Assembly: GCA_018881555.1 (NCBI GenBank)
Contig: JACAXG010000240.1
Location: forward strand, 95,875 to 159,874
Direction: 5' to 3'
Source of the DNA: Amblyornis subalaris
Lineage: Eukaryota; Chordata; Aves; Passeriformes; Ptilonorhynchidae
DNA length: 64,000 nt
The notes beneath the pieces were generated by a model. The model saw only the letters and a list, made by a program, of their open reading frames with translations. It made no database searches and was not told the origin of the DNA. This document shows, piece by piece, positions 1 to 10,894 of the stretch. The position numbers and the translations under genes were made by a program. Each line of letters opens with the position of its first letter. The first letter of the stretch is position 1.

Positions 1-212
1 TATGGATGTACATCCATTATATTTGTGGGTGTAAATATACACAGGGATACGTCTTGGGCAAGAAAGAGCCTCCAATATTTTCTTTGCTGAAGCTTGCGGA
101 CCCCTGGGCAGCACTGATTTATTGTGGAGCAAGGATGCTGCTCCTTCTGTGCCGCTGCCAAACAGAGAGGAACTCCAGAAATCCCTGTGTTTTTCAGGGA
201 AGGGCCTGAAAG

Positions 213-410
213 CAGAATCATAGAATGGCCTGGGTTGGAAGGGACCTTGAAGTCCATCCAGTTCCACCTTCCACTATCCCAGCTTGCTCCAAGCGCCATC
301 CAAGCTGGCCTTGGACACTTCCAAGGATCCAGAGGCAGCCACAGCTTCTCTGGGCAACCTGTGCCAGGGTCTCCTCACCCTCACAGGGAAGAATTTCNTC
401 CTAATATTTC
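213..410 (-). mobile_element. CR1 3' fragment, type A, antisense
   Basis: Begins AGAATCATAGAATGG, the complement of the CR1 3' end, and runs through the complement of the type A body to TTTCNTCCTAATATTT. It directly abuts the next CR1, which points the other way. Confidence 0.93.
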
Positions 411-780
411 TCAGCCTGGAGAAAAGGAGGCTCAGGGGAGACCTTCTGGCTCTCCACAACTCCCTGACAGGAGGGAGCAGCCAGATGGGGGTCGAGCTGT
501 GCTCCCAGGGAACAAGGGACAGGATGAGAGGGAATGGCCTCAAGCTGTGCCAGGGGAGGTTCGGCTTGGATATCAGGAGGAATTCCTTCATGGAAAGGGC
601 TGTCAGGCATCGGAAGGGGCTGCCCAGGGAGTGGTGGAGTCCCCATCCCTGGAGGGATTTAAAAGCCACGTGGATGTGACACTTGGGGACATGGGTTAGT
701 GGTGGCCTTGGCAGTGCTGGGGGAAAGGTTGGACTTGATGCTCTTAGAGGGCTTTTCCCACCTACACAATTCTATGATTT
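411..780 (+). mobile_element. CR1 3' fragment, type B, sense
   Basis: Starts at CTGGAGAAAAGGAGGCTCAG, contains GGGCTGCCCAGGGAGTGGTG and the ACTTGGGGACATGG part, and ends at the canonical CR1 terminus ATTCTATGATTT. Head-to-head with the preceding copy. Confidence 0.92.
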
Positions 781-1125
781 AAACAGATTTAAATTATTTA
801 AATAGATTTTGAATGATTTAAACCTTTTTTCCCCCTGCTTTTTCAAAGGACCTGAAAATGATCCCTCGATAAGGCCATGACAAACACCGAGGAGTCTCGA
901 ATATTTGCATTAGAAGCTGCCATTTGTTGTAGAAACAAGGCAAAAAAATCCCCATGCGAGCTCAAATCCTCTATTTTCCCCCAGCAAGCCCCAGAATGGT
1001 TTTCAACATTCTCTTAAAGTTTTACAAGTCAGATCATTTTAGTCCAAATTTAGTATTTCTGCAGCATCTACTGATGCTGAGGGTGCTGTTTAAATAAGCC
1101 AGCTCATACTCTTAAGTGAACAACA
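781..1125. other. Intergenic, AT-rich
   Basis: Several ATTTAAA-like repeats follow the CR1 end (781-825). The rest is unique sequence with no gene seen. Confidence 0.7.
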
Positions 1126-1180
1126 CAGAATCACAGGATCATTAAAGCTGGAAAAGCCCTCTAAGATCATCAATTCCATG
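1126..1180 (-). mobile_element. Short CR1 3' terminus, type B, antisense
   Basis: CAGAATCACAGGATCATTAA followed by GCTGGAAAAGCCCTCTAAGA matches only the last ~55 bases of the element. Confidence 0.75.
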
Positions 1181-1452
1181 TATTATTTGCTGCTGGCTTT
1201 TTCCAGGGGCAGGAAAATGCCCATGGTTCCATAAGGGCATTAAAGGGAATATTTCCCAAGTATTTGGGGTTTTTTCTTCTACTACAAAACACCCAGTAAA
1301 TGACAAAGAGAACTTGTTAAGAAGTTCCACGAGAATTGCATTTTCTTTTCCTTAGATCAGGCCATAGCTCTTGAAGCAGAGGGAAATTTTTATGGCTAAA
1401 AATGACAATGAGGACCAGGGTTTGACTAAAAGGTCCTTACCTTGGACTTTCA

Positions 1453-1592
1453 GGGAATGGTTTGGTTTGGAAGGGATCTTAAAGCTCATCTTGTCCTAAT
1501 TCCAGGCCATGGGCAGGGACACTTTCCACTAGACCAGGTTGCTCCAAGCCACATCCAACCTGGCCTTGGACACTCTCCAGGGATGGAAAGCT
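1453..1592 (-). mobile_element. CR1 3' fragment, type A, antisense
   Basis: GGGAATGGTTTGGTTTGGAA through CTAGACCAGGTTGCTCCAAG to CTCCAGGGATGG. Truncated in the body. Confidence 0.92.
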
Positions 1593-2380
1593 TTGTTCAT
1601 ATGCAAACTTCCCTGCATTTTCCAAGAACACTCAACTTTTCCCACTTTTTTCCTGGCAGTAAACTTGGCCTGGCCAAAAGCAGAAGCAATTGGATTATGC
1701 AGAAAGAACATAAGAGCTGAAAAAATATCAGGTTTCCAACCCCCTGCTCTAAGCTATGCACAAATTTGGGAATCAGCAGTTTGCAAGATAGAGAAATTCC
1801 TGGGGATCATCCAAAATAAAAGCAGGCTGAAAACAGAGCTGCCAATCCAACCCTCTTGGAANCGGCGCTGCAGTTCGGATGAGACGCCCCAAATCTGGGG
1901 CCGTGGACTCCCATTTTGATGTGGGAACCCAAACCACGCCCGTTCCGTAACGCAGCCTCAGATGTGGCTGGAAAACCGCTGCAAGTGACGGATTTTCCAA
2001 GGTTTTCCTGCTTGCAAAATGGCTGCGAGTCCTGGCTGGAGCCAAGGATCACGAGTCCCACCAGCAAGATCTGTCAGCATCAAGCCTAGGACCAGTTTTT
2101 CAATGCAGTCACGAGCCTTTCTGAAGCCCCATTCCCGACCAAACTCCACCGTGGCAGTTTTCCATAGCTTCCTTGGAGGCCGCTTGAGGCACAAAGCTTT
2201 GCATCCTTTTGGAAATCTGGTTTGGGGGGAGTTTCCTGTATTTGCTTGGCTCCCCTTCCAGTAACTGCTGTTAATGTCCCAGGCTGGATTGCAAACTGCA
2301 AAACATTCCCATTTCCAAACTGAGCAAGTTTTAATTACTCCCAGGATTCTGCCTGGAAGGGAAGAGCCAACCGTAGAGCC
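1593..2380. other. Intergenic, nothing recognised
   Basis: Unique sequence of mixed composition. Short open frames only, none resembling a known protein. Confidence 0.65.
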
Positions 2381-2622
2381 AAACTGAAAGAGAGTAGATT
2401 TAGATTAAATATTGGGAAGAAATCCTTCCCTGTGAGNGTGNNGAGGCCCTGGCACAGGGTGCCCAGAGAAGCTGTGGCTGCCCCATCCCTGGAAGTGTCC
2501 AAGGCCAGCTTGGATAGGGTTTGGAGCAAGCTGGGAGAGTGGAAGGTGTCCCTGCCCATGGCAGGGGGTGGAATGGGATGGGTTTTAAGGTCCCTTCCAA
2601 CCCAAACCATTCCACGATTCAC
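2381..2622 (+). mobile_element. CR1 3' fragment, type A, sense
   Basis: From AACTGAAAGAGAGTAGATTT through GAGGCCCTGGCACAGG to CCCAAACCATTCCACGATTC. Three Ns fall in GAGNGTGNNGAGG, where related copies read GGGTGGTGAGG. Confidence 0.94.
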
Positions 2623-3350
2623 ATTAATCNGATGATGAGAGTAATTGCTCTCAGCACCCAAATACACAAGCNAGGGTATGATGTCAAAAAATAAACTGAA
2701 TTTATTATTAGGATTGTAGGAATGTGCTGTAAAACACGGGGAAATTTACTTGGGAGCCTTTCCTCCACTTTGGGTCTTCCTTTTCTCTGCCTGCACAACC
2801 CCATCACCTCTTTTCCCTCTATCCCAACNTCTATCCCTGCAACCAGGACCTTTGCCAAATAATACTTCCAGTCATATCTGAAGGGTAAGGCCTGCAAAGC
2901 AATGGTGCATTCAAATAAAGATTGGAAATCATTTCCTTACGGGAAGGAGCTATCCCAGTTTGTCTTCCCTTCCTTTTGATTACACGGCTCAGATCAGGGA
3001 GAGTCAGGAAATTACATCGTCTTAGGAAAAATAATAATAANAAAAAAAATTTAAAAGGAAAGAGAATATCAAGGAAAAGGAAATTTTTTCATTTCCTGCC
3101 AAAACCAATCCCATAACTTCTTTGAGGTTTCAAAGACAAAGTTCTATTTTTTTTTAAATGTTTTAGCATGACAAATTCCACTTTGCTCACGCTCCCTGTT
3201 TTTAAACAAAACATGNGGGCACTGTAAGAAGGAGCAATATTTTCATCCATATTTAATATTTTAGTATTAAAGGAGAAACCAAAAGGCAACACCTGCCCCA
3301 TGATAAATCCCAAGCACTGCTGAGAGGACTAACTTGGCTCTGTGTATAAA
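2623..3350. other. Intergenic, AT-rich
   Basis: Unique AT-rich DNA with A-rich stretches around 3030-3090. No gene recognised. Confidence 0.65.
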
Positions 3351-3434
3351 ATCACCACAGAACGGTTTGGGTTGGGAGGGACCTTAAAGCCCATCCCATT
3401 CCANCTTATCCCAGGTTTCCCCAAACCCCATCCT
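3351..3434 (-). mobile_element. CR1 3' fragment, type A, antisense, short
   Basis: ATCACCACAGAACGGTTTGG, then TTGGGAGGGACCTTAAAGCC, ending near CCCCAAACCCCATCC. About 80 bases of 3' end. Confidence 0.85.
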
Positions 3435-6289
3435 TTGCCCTGAGCATCCTCCTGAGTAGGAAAAAGATAAATTGCTACGAAACACATTCTACAATGGATT
3501 GTTGGTCACTCAGCGTGGTCAATCCTGTTGTTTTACCTCTGTTCCCGACAAAACTTGGTGGGGAAGAGGGAGAGAGCCGAGCTTTCTGCTGGATGGAGAC
3601 GGAACGCGGCTGAATTATTTACTCCCAGTGTTAGATTAACCACACCATGGGAACGACAGGACCAGGTGGGTAAAACACGCTCATCCAAATGATTTATGGC
3701 TGGCTTTTGTAAGGAGATATTCTCTGACAGGCTGTACCATGCTCGGCTGAACTCCACCTGGATGGTCTAAGCACGGCTGATTCCCTGCAGTTTACGCAGG
3801 AATGGGATTTTTCCGTGGCAAAAAGCGGGGCAGGGTGTGCTGCACCCATTTGTGCTTCAGAAAATGCCCACAGAGCAGCAGATCAGCAGGGAGCAGCCCC
3901 CCAACTCTCCCTTTGCTGGCCTCGCTCCAGACACGTTTCCACCTTGCTCCCCAAGGTGAGAGTGCCGCTGTNGAGTTGTGGGAATGTCATTCAGATGCCC
4001 TCAGGGCTGCTCTCCAATCCTTAANGCAGTCAAACGCCTCCTGGGATGGGAGGTGGAGCATCTGGGAATAACCACTGCCGGGGCTGAAGGTGGAAATTGT
4101 TTCAGGGAAGTGTAAAGCTGGAAATTTCTGCCGTGGGAGGAAGAGGTGAAAGAGTCAAACCTGCCACTGGGATGGTCCTTTTGGGGTTTGGAGTTAAAGG
4201 GTGATGGGGGAATCACCACCTCCCCTACATTCCCTGCCGGAGGTAGCCAATATCCCAGTTTCCCCCATTCTGGGTCTCTTTAGGATGGTGTTTATTGCAG
4301 CCCTACAGCTGAAATTGAAAATGTTACCTCTGGAAGGTCCAACACAGCCCCGATGCACTTGGCAGCATCCATGATGTCCTGGAATTCCTGGCACCTGGGG
4401 ACATTCGGGGACTTCAGTTTCAGGAAAAGGATGGGTTTGGCAACCCCTCAGGATTGCCAAATCAAAAATAATTGGATTACTCTCCATCAAAAGTGCTTTG
4501 CCATGCAGCAACCCTATAGCTAAGGGGAATATNTTCCACTTCCACACTAATTTTATCTGGCTTTCCACTCAGAAAACAAACCAGATTTTAAGGAATGAAA
4601 TTAAACCAAAAGCAAAACCATTTTGCTTTTCTCACAAGTCCTCTTCCCCCTTTTTCTGGTGGGGAGATGAAAAATTATATGGGAGGTGGAAGGACAAAGT
4701 ATTATTTAGAACAGTAATTATTCCGCATGAAAAACTGGAAAAAAAACCACCCCAGCTTAATCCAAAAGAGCTGAATTTCCATGCCTCTCCTGGGATCACC
4801 TCATCCCTCTAAGCCTCCCGCCCTGCAGTGATCCGGATATTCGGGCTTTCCTGCAGCTCCATGATTTAAACCCAAAAGGCAGAGGCTGCGGACGGAAGAA
4901 TGGGAGGGAAGAGGGAATCGGATCCCTCCGAGGAGAATTCCTGCCTTGTGGAAACTGGGATGGCTGAGAGCCTCTCGCAGCTCGTTGCTCCACAGCAAAG
5001 GAGCTCTGGTGGTCTCCATCNCACGACGGGCAAACTTCCAACTTGGAGACCCTCCATTCCCGAACNGCGGNAGCTGTTGAACGTCCTCTGGACAGGGAGA
5101 ACACCCAGGGATGGAACACCTGGAGATGGGGCACGCGGACATCCCTGGGGAAGGGCAAGAGGTGGCCAGCACTACTTTGGAGGTGCACAGGAGCCCACAG
5201 CACGATGAGGATGATCCCTGGATGCGATCCAGCTGTTCCCGTAAAAAACCCGCTGGTTCTCTCTACAGCTTCCCGAGAGAAGACCACACAAAAGAAATTA
5301 AGGACCGAGTCCAAGACCAGGCAGGATCTAACCAGTCCAACTATTGTAACATCCAGTTGGCCTTCATCCCGAGATGGGATGTGCAACCAAATCNCTCCAG
5401 CACATTCATGGAATGGGCTGTCCCTCCTCAGACAAGGTGGGACCCCCAAGGTGACACCACCGGCACATGGAATTCTGCTNCCCAAGGCCCTGGGGCCAAG
5501 CCGGTGATAGCTGCTGCATCCATCCCTGAACAACCAGAGGGATTTTCCCACCTGCCGCCAATCCCTTTCTTGGGGTTTTCCATAGCTCTCCCTGCACGTG
5601 GAGGTTTTATTTTTCCCTTCTTTTCCAATCGCGTGTCCCATTAACCGCCGGCGCCTCCTGATTTGCTGAAAATTTTCCAGCTGAAGAGGGAAATAAAGCG
5701 ATGATCTGTGGCCATTTCCAGCTGCCACGGGATGATGCAAAAACTTCACCAGTTGTTCGTGAAATGCTTTCAGGGGCAGGGAAAAAAGCCTGGGAAAAGA
5801 GCAATCCCTTGCCGAAGATAATTTCCACCCCGCCACCCCCTTGATTTTCCTTGAAATAAATGCCTGGGGAAGTGGAAGCTCAACCTTCCCTTGACTCCAG
5901 GTCCAGAAGTCCTCTCAGATCAGCTCTGTCCACGATACATGGATTTAGTCAACACTCCTCAGGTGGCTTTCTTAGAGGTCATCAGCCCCATTCCTGGCCA
6001 GCCCATTCCGGTGAGAGCTCCTGACCTGATGCAANCCTGCCACGTGAGGAGCGGCCCCAGCTCACCAGCTTCCACGAGGAATTTGGCCGGTCCCACACCC
6101 GCGCGTTCCTCCCTGACCGAAAAAAACCCCCTCTCCTCTCCCCGGCTCAGCCCACGTGGATCGTGTGTGATGTCTCAGGGACCACCCAGCTTGAGCTGCG
6201 GAGCGTTCAGCGACTGATAAAAATAACAGTTGCATTAAGCGAGCCTGCGCTCCCCGCCAGGAAGATTAGCAGTGGGAAAATTCCTCCTT

Positions 6290-6490
6290 TCGGGAGTTCC
6301 GCGGCCGAGGGCCGGCCCTCGGGGTTCGCGACCGACGCGACGCCCCACGCGCGTTTTACAGCCGTGGGGGCAAACGTGGGGACGTGGGGAGAAGGACGAG
6401 GCTGGGGGCTTCCCTTAAATCCTGATTTTGCCCCCATTCAAACGGATTTCCGCCGAGGACGTGCCAAGTGAAGAGTGCGGCGCGTAATGA
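6290..6490. promoter_or_regulatory. Small CpG-rich patch
   Basis: Frequent CpG in 200 bp (GGTTCGCGACCGACGCGACG and similar), in otherwise CpG-poor DNA. It is shorter than a classical island and has no visible exon or TATA element beside it. Confidence 0.5.
6305..6322. repeat. 18-bp perfect palindrome
   Basis: CCGAGGGCCGGCCCTCGG equals its own reverse complement and lies in the CpG-rich patch. Confidence 0.95.
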
Positions 6491-7059
6491 AGAGCCACGA
6501 AAAGCCATGAGCCAACCNATGGATCACGGGGAAAAATATTCCATAGAGGTGAAAGGTGAATGCTGACACACACACACACCCCCCTCAAGTATTTTTACTT
6601 TGCAGAAATGCAAAGAAAGGGAAAATCAGCTTGAGACTGTCAAGTGTTAAAAATGCCCTGCNGGGCGTGAATGCTGTGTCCATCCTCCAAACCTTCCCAA
6701 CGCTTGCCCTCAAAATAATTCAGGAAAGCCTGTGGTCTTGCTGGAAAGAGCATTTCAACGCTGGACCACGGAGAAGTTTGGNCTTTATGCACGGAATTGG
6801 ATTTTTCTGGCTGCTTTTCCCCCTTGGAGTCTAATCAGAGGTTACCTGGATAATTTTGTGGACAAAACATTAATGTTACATAAAAACAGATTTGTCACAT
6901 TGGAATCACAGCAAGGGCTTGCACAACCACTGGCCCAAGATGCAGAAGCTGATTGATGCATCAACTACTCAAAATTTTGTTTGTTTTCTCCTCTTCACAG
7001 ATATTAAAGTTCTTTCTCCTCTTCTCCAGCCAGTTTCTAATCCCTGCTAAGAAGTTGCC

Positions 7060-7073
7060 TTGCCACCTGGTGA
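7060..7073 (-). promoter_or_regulatory. Candidate CTCF motif
   Basis: The complement of TTGCCACCTGGTGA reads TCACCAGGTGGCAA, which matches the CTCF core CCASYAGRKGGCRS at 12 of 14 positions. A single motif match without chromatin data. Confidence 0.3.
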
Positions 7074-7927
7074 AAGCACAGTAAAGTGGTGAGACAGGAG
7101 AGCAGTCAACAGCAATATTTAAGGATTAAAATCATTTCTCCGCACCCCAGACCCTCAGGAACCTGCCAAAAATTCTTCCAAGTGAGCTAAGAACCACATG
7201 GGACGACAACTGTGCACAGATAACCATGAGAAAAAAGGCATTAGAACGATTTCCAGATTAATTAATATGTTCAGCCACCACCAAGTCTTCTCCGAAGAGC
7301 CCCAGGGCCCAGTTCTCCTGCTTTTGATTGATTTGACTTAATTACAAAACTGATTAGTCCCTAGCAAGCACCCCAAATTGCGTTGTGCTTGGCCTCCTTT
7401 GGATCCCACTCGTGGGATTCGGGGATGGTGCCACCCCAGCCAGATGTTTCCAGCATCTTTTGACAAGGAATACATATTTTTCTTTTATTGGACACCCTGG
7501 CCAGAGAACCCATGTGGAATGTAAACCCTGTGTGCAGAGATANATAATTTCTCTCTCTGTTTATAAACACGGAGAGTCCAGTTCTTCCCCCACCAGGGTT
7601 GGATGAGCCCAGAATTTATCAGCGTTGGAGAACATATTCCTGATTTACANGGAAGGAAGAGGGGAAATTGTTTGCAGAAAAAAGAAATAAAATANATTAA
7701 GCAATTTTCATTTGCACATGGCTATGAATACATATGCAACACAATATTTAGATTACTTGTGATAAACAAACTTGCCTCAACACCCACCGGAGCAAACCTG
7801 AAATCTGGAGGGAAAGTCGTGGAAAGATACCCTTGTCTTCCCCAGTGGGAAAGGAGACTGCTCAGGCCAGAAAAATTCCCTTTGGCAGCTGCTCTGACAT
7901 CCCNGAGCCAGCCCTCCAGTTTTCTCT

Positions 7928-8028
7928 TGGAGCAGCCTGGTCTAGTGGAAGGTGTCCCTGCCCATGGCAGGGGGTTGGAATGGGGTGGTCTTGAAGGCCC
8001 CTCCAAACCCAGACCATTCTGGGATCCA
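7928..8028 (+). mobile_element. CR1 3' fragment, type A, sense, short
   Basis: GGAGCAGCCTGGTCTAGTGG through GTGTCCCTGCCCATGGCAGG to CCATTCTGGGATCCAC. Confidence 0.9.
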
Positions 8029-8370
8029 CAACTCCAAGTTCCCTTTCCTTGCTGCTTCTCCTGCCTCGCTCCTCGGTCTTGCTCCGCCCCANAGGGCTGG
8101 TCCCAAGAGTCACCAAAGGCAGATTATTAGGCTGGGCCTACCTTCTCCCACCCAGCTGCTGGNCCAGCCTTCAGCACCTGCAAAAACTTCCCTGTAATTC
8201 CAGTGGAATCAGGCACGTGGCTCCTGTTCATGGCCTTAAAATCAAAGTGCTTTAATTTGATAATTGGCCCTCGTAAGGATGAGGCAATGGGGATGGTTTG
8301 CATCAAGCGTCCTTACAAGACATTAGAGGAGTCACCAGTGTTTTGACACCCAAAAGATCATGGTATTTGT

Positions 8371-8428
8371 AGGGCTGAGCTCTCATAATGATGAATTTTA
8401 GGGCTAAGCTCTCATAATGATGAATTTT
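8371..8428 (+). repeat. 29-bp tandem duplication
   Basis: Two adjacent copies of AGGGCTRAGCTCTCATAATG plus ATGAATTTT, differing at one base (G/A). Confidence 0.95.
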
Positions 8429-9536
8429 CTGGCCCCGGTTCTGCTGTTATTGTTGAAATAACACAAACCCACTGGTAACAGAGTAAAACACTCTCCATAT
8501 GCATTTGTATATAGACATTCATAAACGTGCAAACACCCAGAGGAGGGGAGAGATAAATATCTGCAGGTCACAAGCGAGCAGCTTTAGGAAGCTGCGGGCC
8601 ACGGGGGAGGATTTTGTTTAGAGTTTCCCCCTTCCCTCACTCCAGGATGAGCTTTCCAACATCNGTCCCCTGTCTCCTTCCAGTGAAACCAAAGGGGTCA
8701 CAAGCCCAACGCTGACCCTGCACAGACAGGTCACATTTTGGCAGGGGAATTCACCTCATTTTGGGTAGATCAGGGGCTCTCACTGTGCTCAGCCCCCGCA
8801 GCTTCTGCCTGATGGGGCTGCAAAGGTCTGGGTGCTGCTCCTTTGCCCNGCTGATTTAAAGGGTTGGGGATGCCAACTGGCCAGAGATAAGGTTNATCAC
8901 TGATGCTGCATCTCTGTCCCTCCACCCTCAGCACTTCACAACTGTGTCTGGATATGGGTGGTGATGCCTCGCTCCTTTAATCCGTTTTTTAATACTCTTA
9001 CGGATGGAATCTGGGATCATCGAGCTTGATGAAGCTCAACATGCTTAGAAAAGCAGAAAAAGGATAAATACACACACACAATAAAACCCCAGAAAGGCCA
9101 GGAGCAGGCAGGAAAACCCCAACTGTTTTAATAGCAGAACTGGGCTGAAATGGTTTCTGAAANGATTTCTGAGGGGGAGAACATGGAGAGGGTCCCTGTG
9201 GCCCAGGCTAAGCCTTTTCCCTGCCAACAGTGCTGCCACCACATCCCTCACATGCATCCATAGGGATCTGACAGCAGCGGGAAAAGATTGATATCGACCC
9301 TCTTCCCTCACTCTGGAATATTCCTTGGGGGAGGTAGTGCCAAGCCACATGGAAGCACAACCTTCCTTCAGGCCAGCCTCCAGCACGGCTGCTCCGAAAT
9401 CCCTGCTGGGTTTGAGCAGCAATCCCAACCACGAATCACAAAAGTTCCTGCTGTAAATGCCTGGCAGCCTGACTTATCCCGGGCTGCTGCAGAATGACAA
9501 ATGCCTGCCATTTTCCTAGGAATAAGGTGCAAGAGC
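8429..9536. other. Intergenic, nothing recognised
   Basis: Unique sequence with a very short CA stretch near 9070. No gene seen. Confidence 0.6.
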
Positions 9537-9630
9537 CCTTCCTTCCTTCCTTCCTTCCTTCCTTCCTTCCTTCCTTCCTTCCTTCCTTCCTTCCTTCCTT
9601 CCTTCCTTCCTTCCTTCCTTCCTTCCTTCC
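9537..9630 (+). repeat. (CCTT)n microsatellite, GGAA on the - strand
   Basis: Uninterrupted CCTT units for about 94 bp (roughly 23 copies). The (Lys-Glu-Gly-Arg)n and (Leu-Pro-Ser-Phe)n reading frames over it are artefacts of the repeat. Confidence 0.98.
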
Positions 9631-10856
9631 ATTATCCCTTTGAGGGGAGTTTGGGTTTCTCTTGCTGTTCCAGGCTGGCTGGAAGCAAAGATGGGACAAA
9701 GATGTGGGGATAAAAAAAAACCCAAACCACATCTATTTATGATACTCCCTTTTTGCAGCCGACTCTTGATCCCAGCCCATCCTCCCTTCAGCTCCAGAGA
9801 ACAAGGAATTCACGTTGGATGTCCAGTGACACCATGGACCAGAGGATGAGCTGGACAATCGTGGCAGGTGGTGTCACAACCATTCTGTCTGCAGGGCTGG
9901 TTGATATCCAGCACCTTTGGATAGATCTTAAACAGATAAATTATCCCACAGGATCCTGGGATGTGCCACGAGTCCTTGGCATCCGATCCAGGCACGGGGG
10001 ACAGGGTGGATGCTGCAGTCTGAGGGTTATTCCAGTCTTTTTGCTCTCCTAAAAGAGCCAGGCTAACGTGAGGGACCAGGGGTGTAGCTCCCTGCAGAGA
10101 TCCGTGCTCGGGGACGCTGCCAAGCACCCCCGGAGAGGTGGCAGGAGCAGACTGGCTGGGAAAGCCGCTCGAGAGCTTCTGCAGGAAGAAGTTTCCCGAC
10201 TTAAGAAGCATAAAATCAAAATCCTTCCCCCGGACAATATCCCTTTTGTTTAAGGAGGAAAGTAGTCCTGAAAAAGCCAAGTTTTTCTGTTGGAAAACTT
10301 GAATAGCCAAGCCCTGGGAGCCTGCTGAACTCACTTTCCACAGCCATCAGGAGGAAGGTGAAGCTGAAATACTCCATCCAGGAAAGGCCCTCAGGAAAAC
10401 AAAACCTATTTGTTCGGTGCTGATTTTTCCTGCTCTTTTTTTTTNTTCTCCTTGGGAGGAGGGGACCCTCCTGATGCCGTCACCCACATGGGGAGCAGGG
10501 CCTTTTCCTACTCAGCTCCACCTGCCACCACTTNAGCCACCCTTTCCCTGCCGATTTGGGAGCCTTGTTTATGTCCCAGACACATTTCCCCTGGGAAAAC
10601 CACCCAACAGAGACCACAAAGCACAGCAAACCAACTTTTCTCAGTTTAACTAACACAACTCTCCTCCTCCAAAGCCCNTGACCATGCAGGAGAAAGGGGG
10701 AAAGAGCCAGAACGATGTGATGAGCTCCCTCATGTCCAAGGAAATCCAGGTACCCAGCCACCAGAGCCATGCCCACATTGTGAGAAGCAGATGCAAGGTT
10801 TAGGGATGTTTGTCCGTGGGGGTAAAATGAACTGCACCACCCTAAAATGTTAGCTG
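9631..10856. other. Intergenic, nothing recognised
   Basis: Unique sequence, no repeats or gene recognised. Confidence 0.6.
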
Positions 10857-10887
<31 letters not shown>

Positions 10888-10894
10888 ATANATA
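10857..10894 (+). repeat. (TAAA)n microsatellite
   Basis: About nine TAAA units; one N at 10891 interrupts the end. Confidence 0.95.

Larger units (their letters stand above)
3435..7927. other. 4.5-kb CR1-free intergenic stretch
   Basis: Unique sequence. It contains an unexplained 346-codon open frame on the - strand (4796-5836), a CpG-rich patch with an 18-bp palindrome (about 6290-6490), a CTCF-like motif (7060-7073) and AT-rich blocks at 6840-6960 and 7250-7360 (LINE-free, with TTAATTA words). I recognise no gene. Confidence 0.6.

Noticed and set aside
6990..7030. Splice-acceptor-like TTTTCTCCTCTTCACAG
   Set aside because: No open exon or donor follows on the + strand and no gene model supports it.
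9436..9732. Repetitive Lys-Glu-Gly-Arg peptide frame
   Set aside because: Arises only from the TTCC/GGAA microsatellite.
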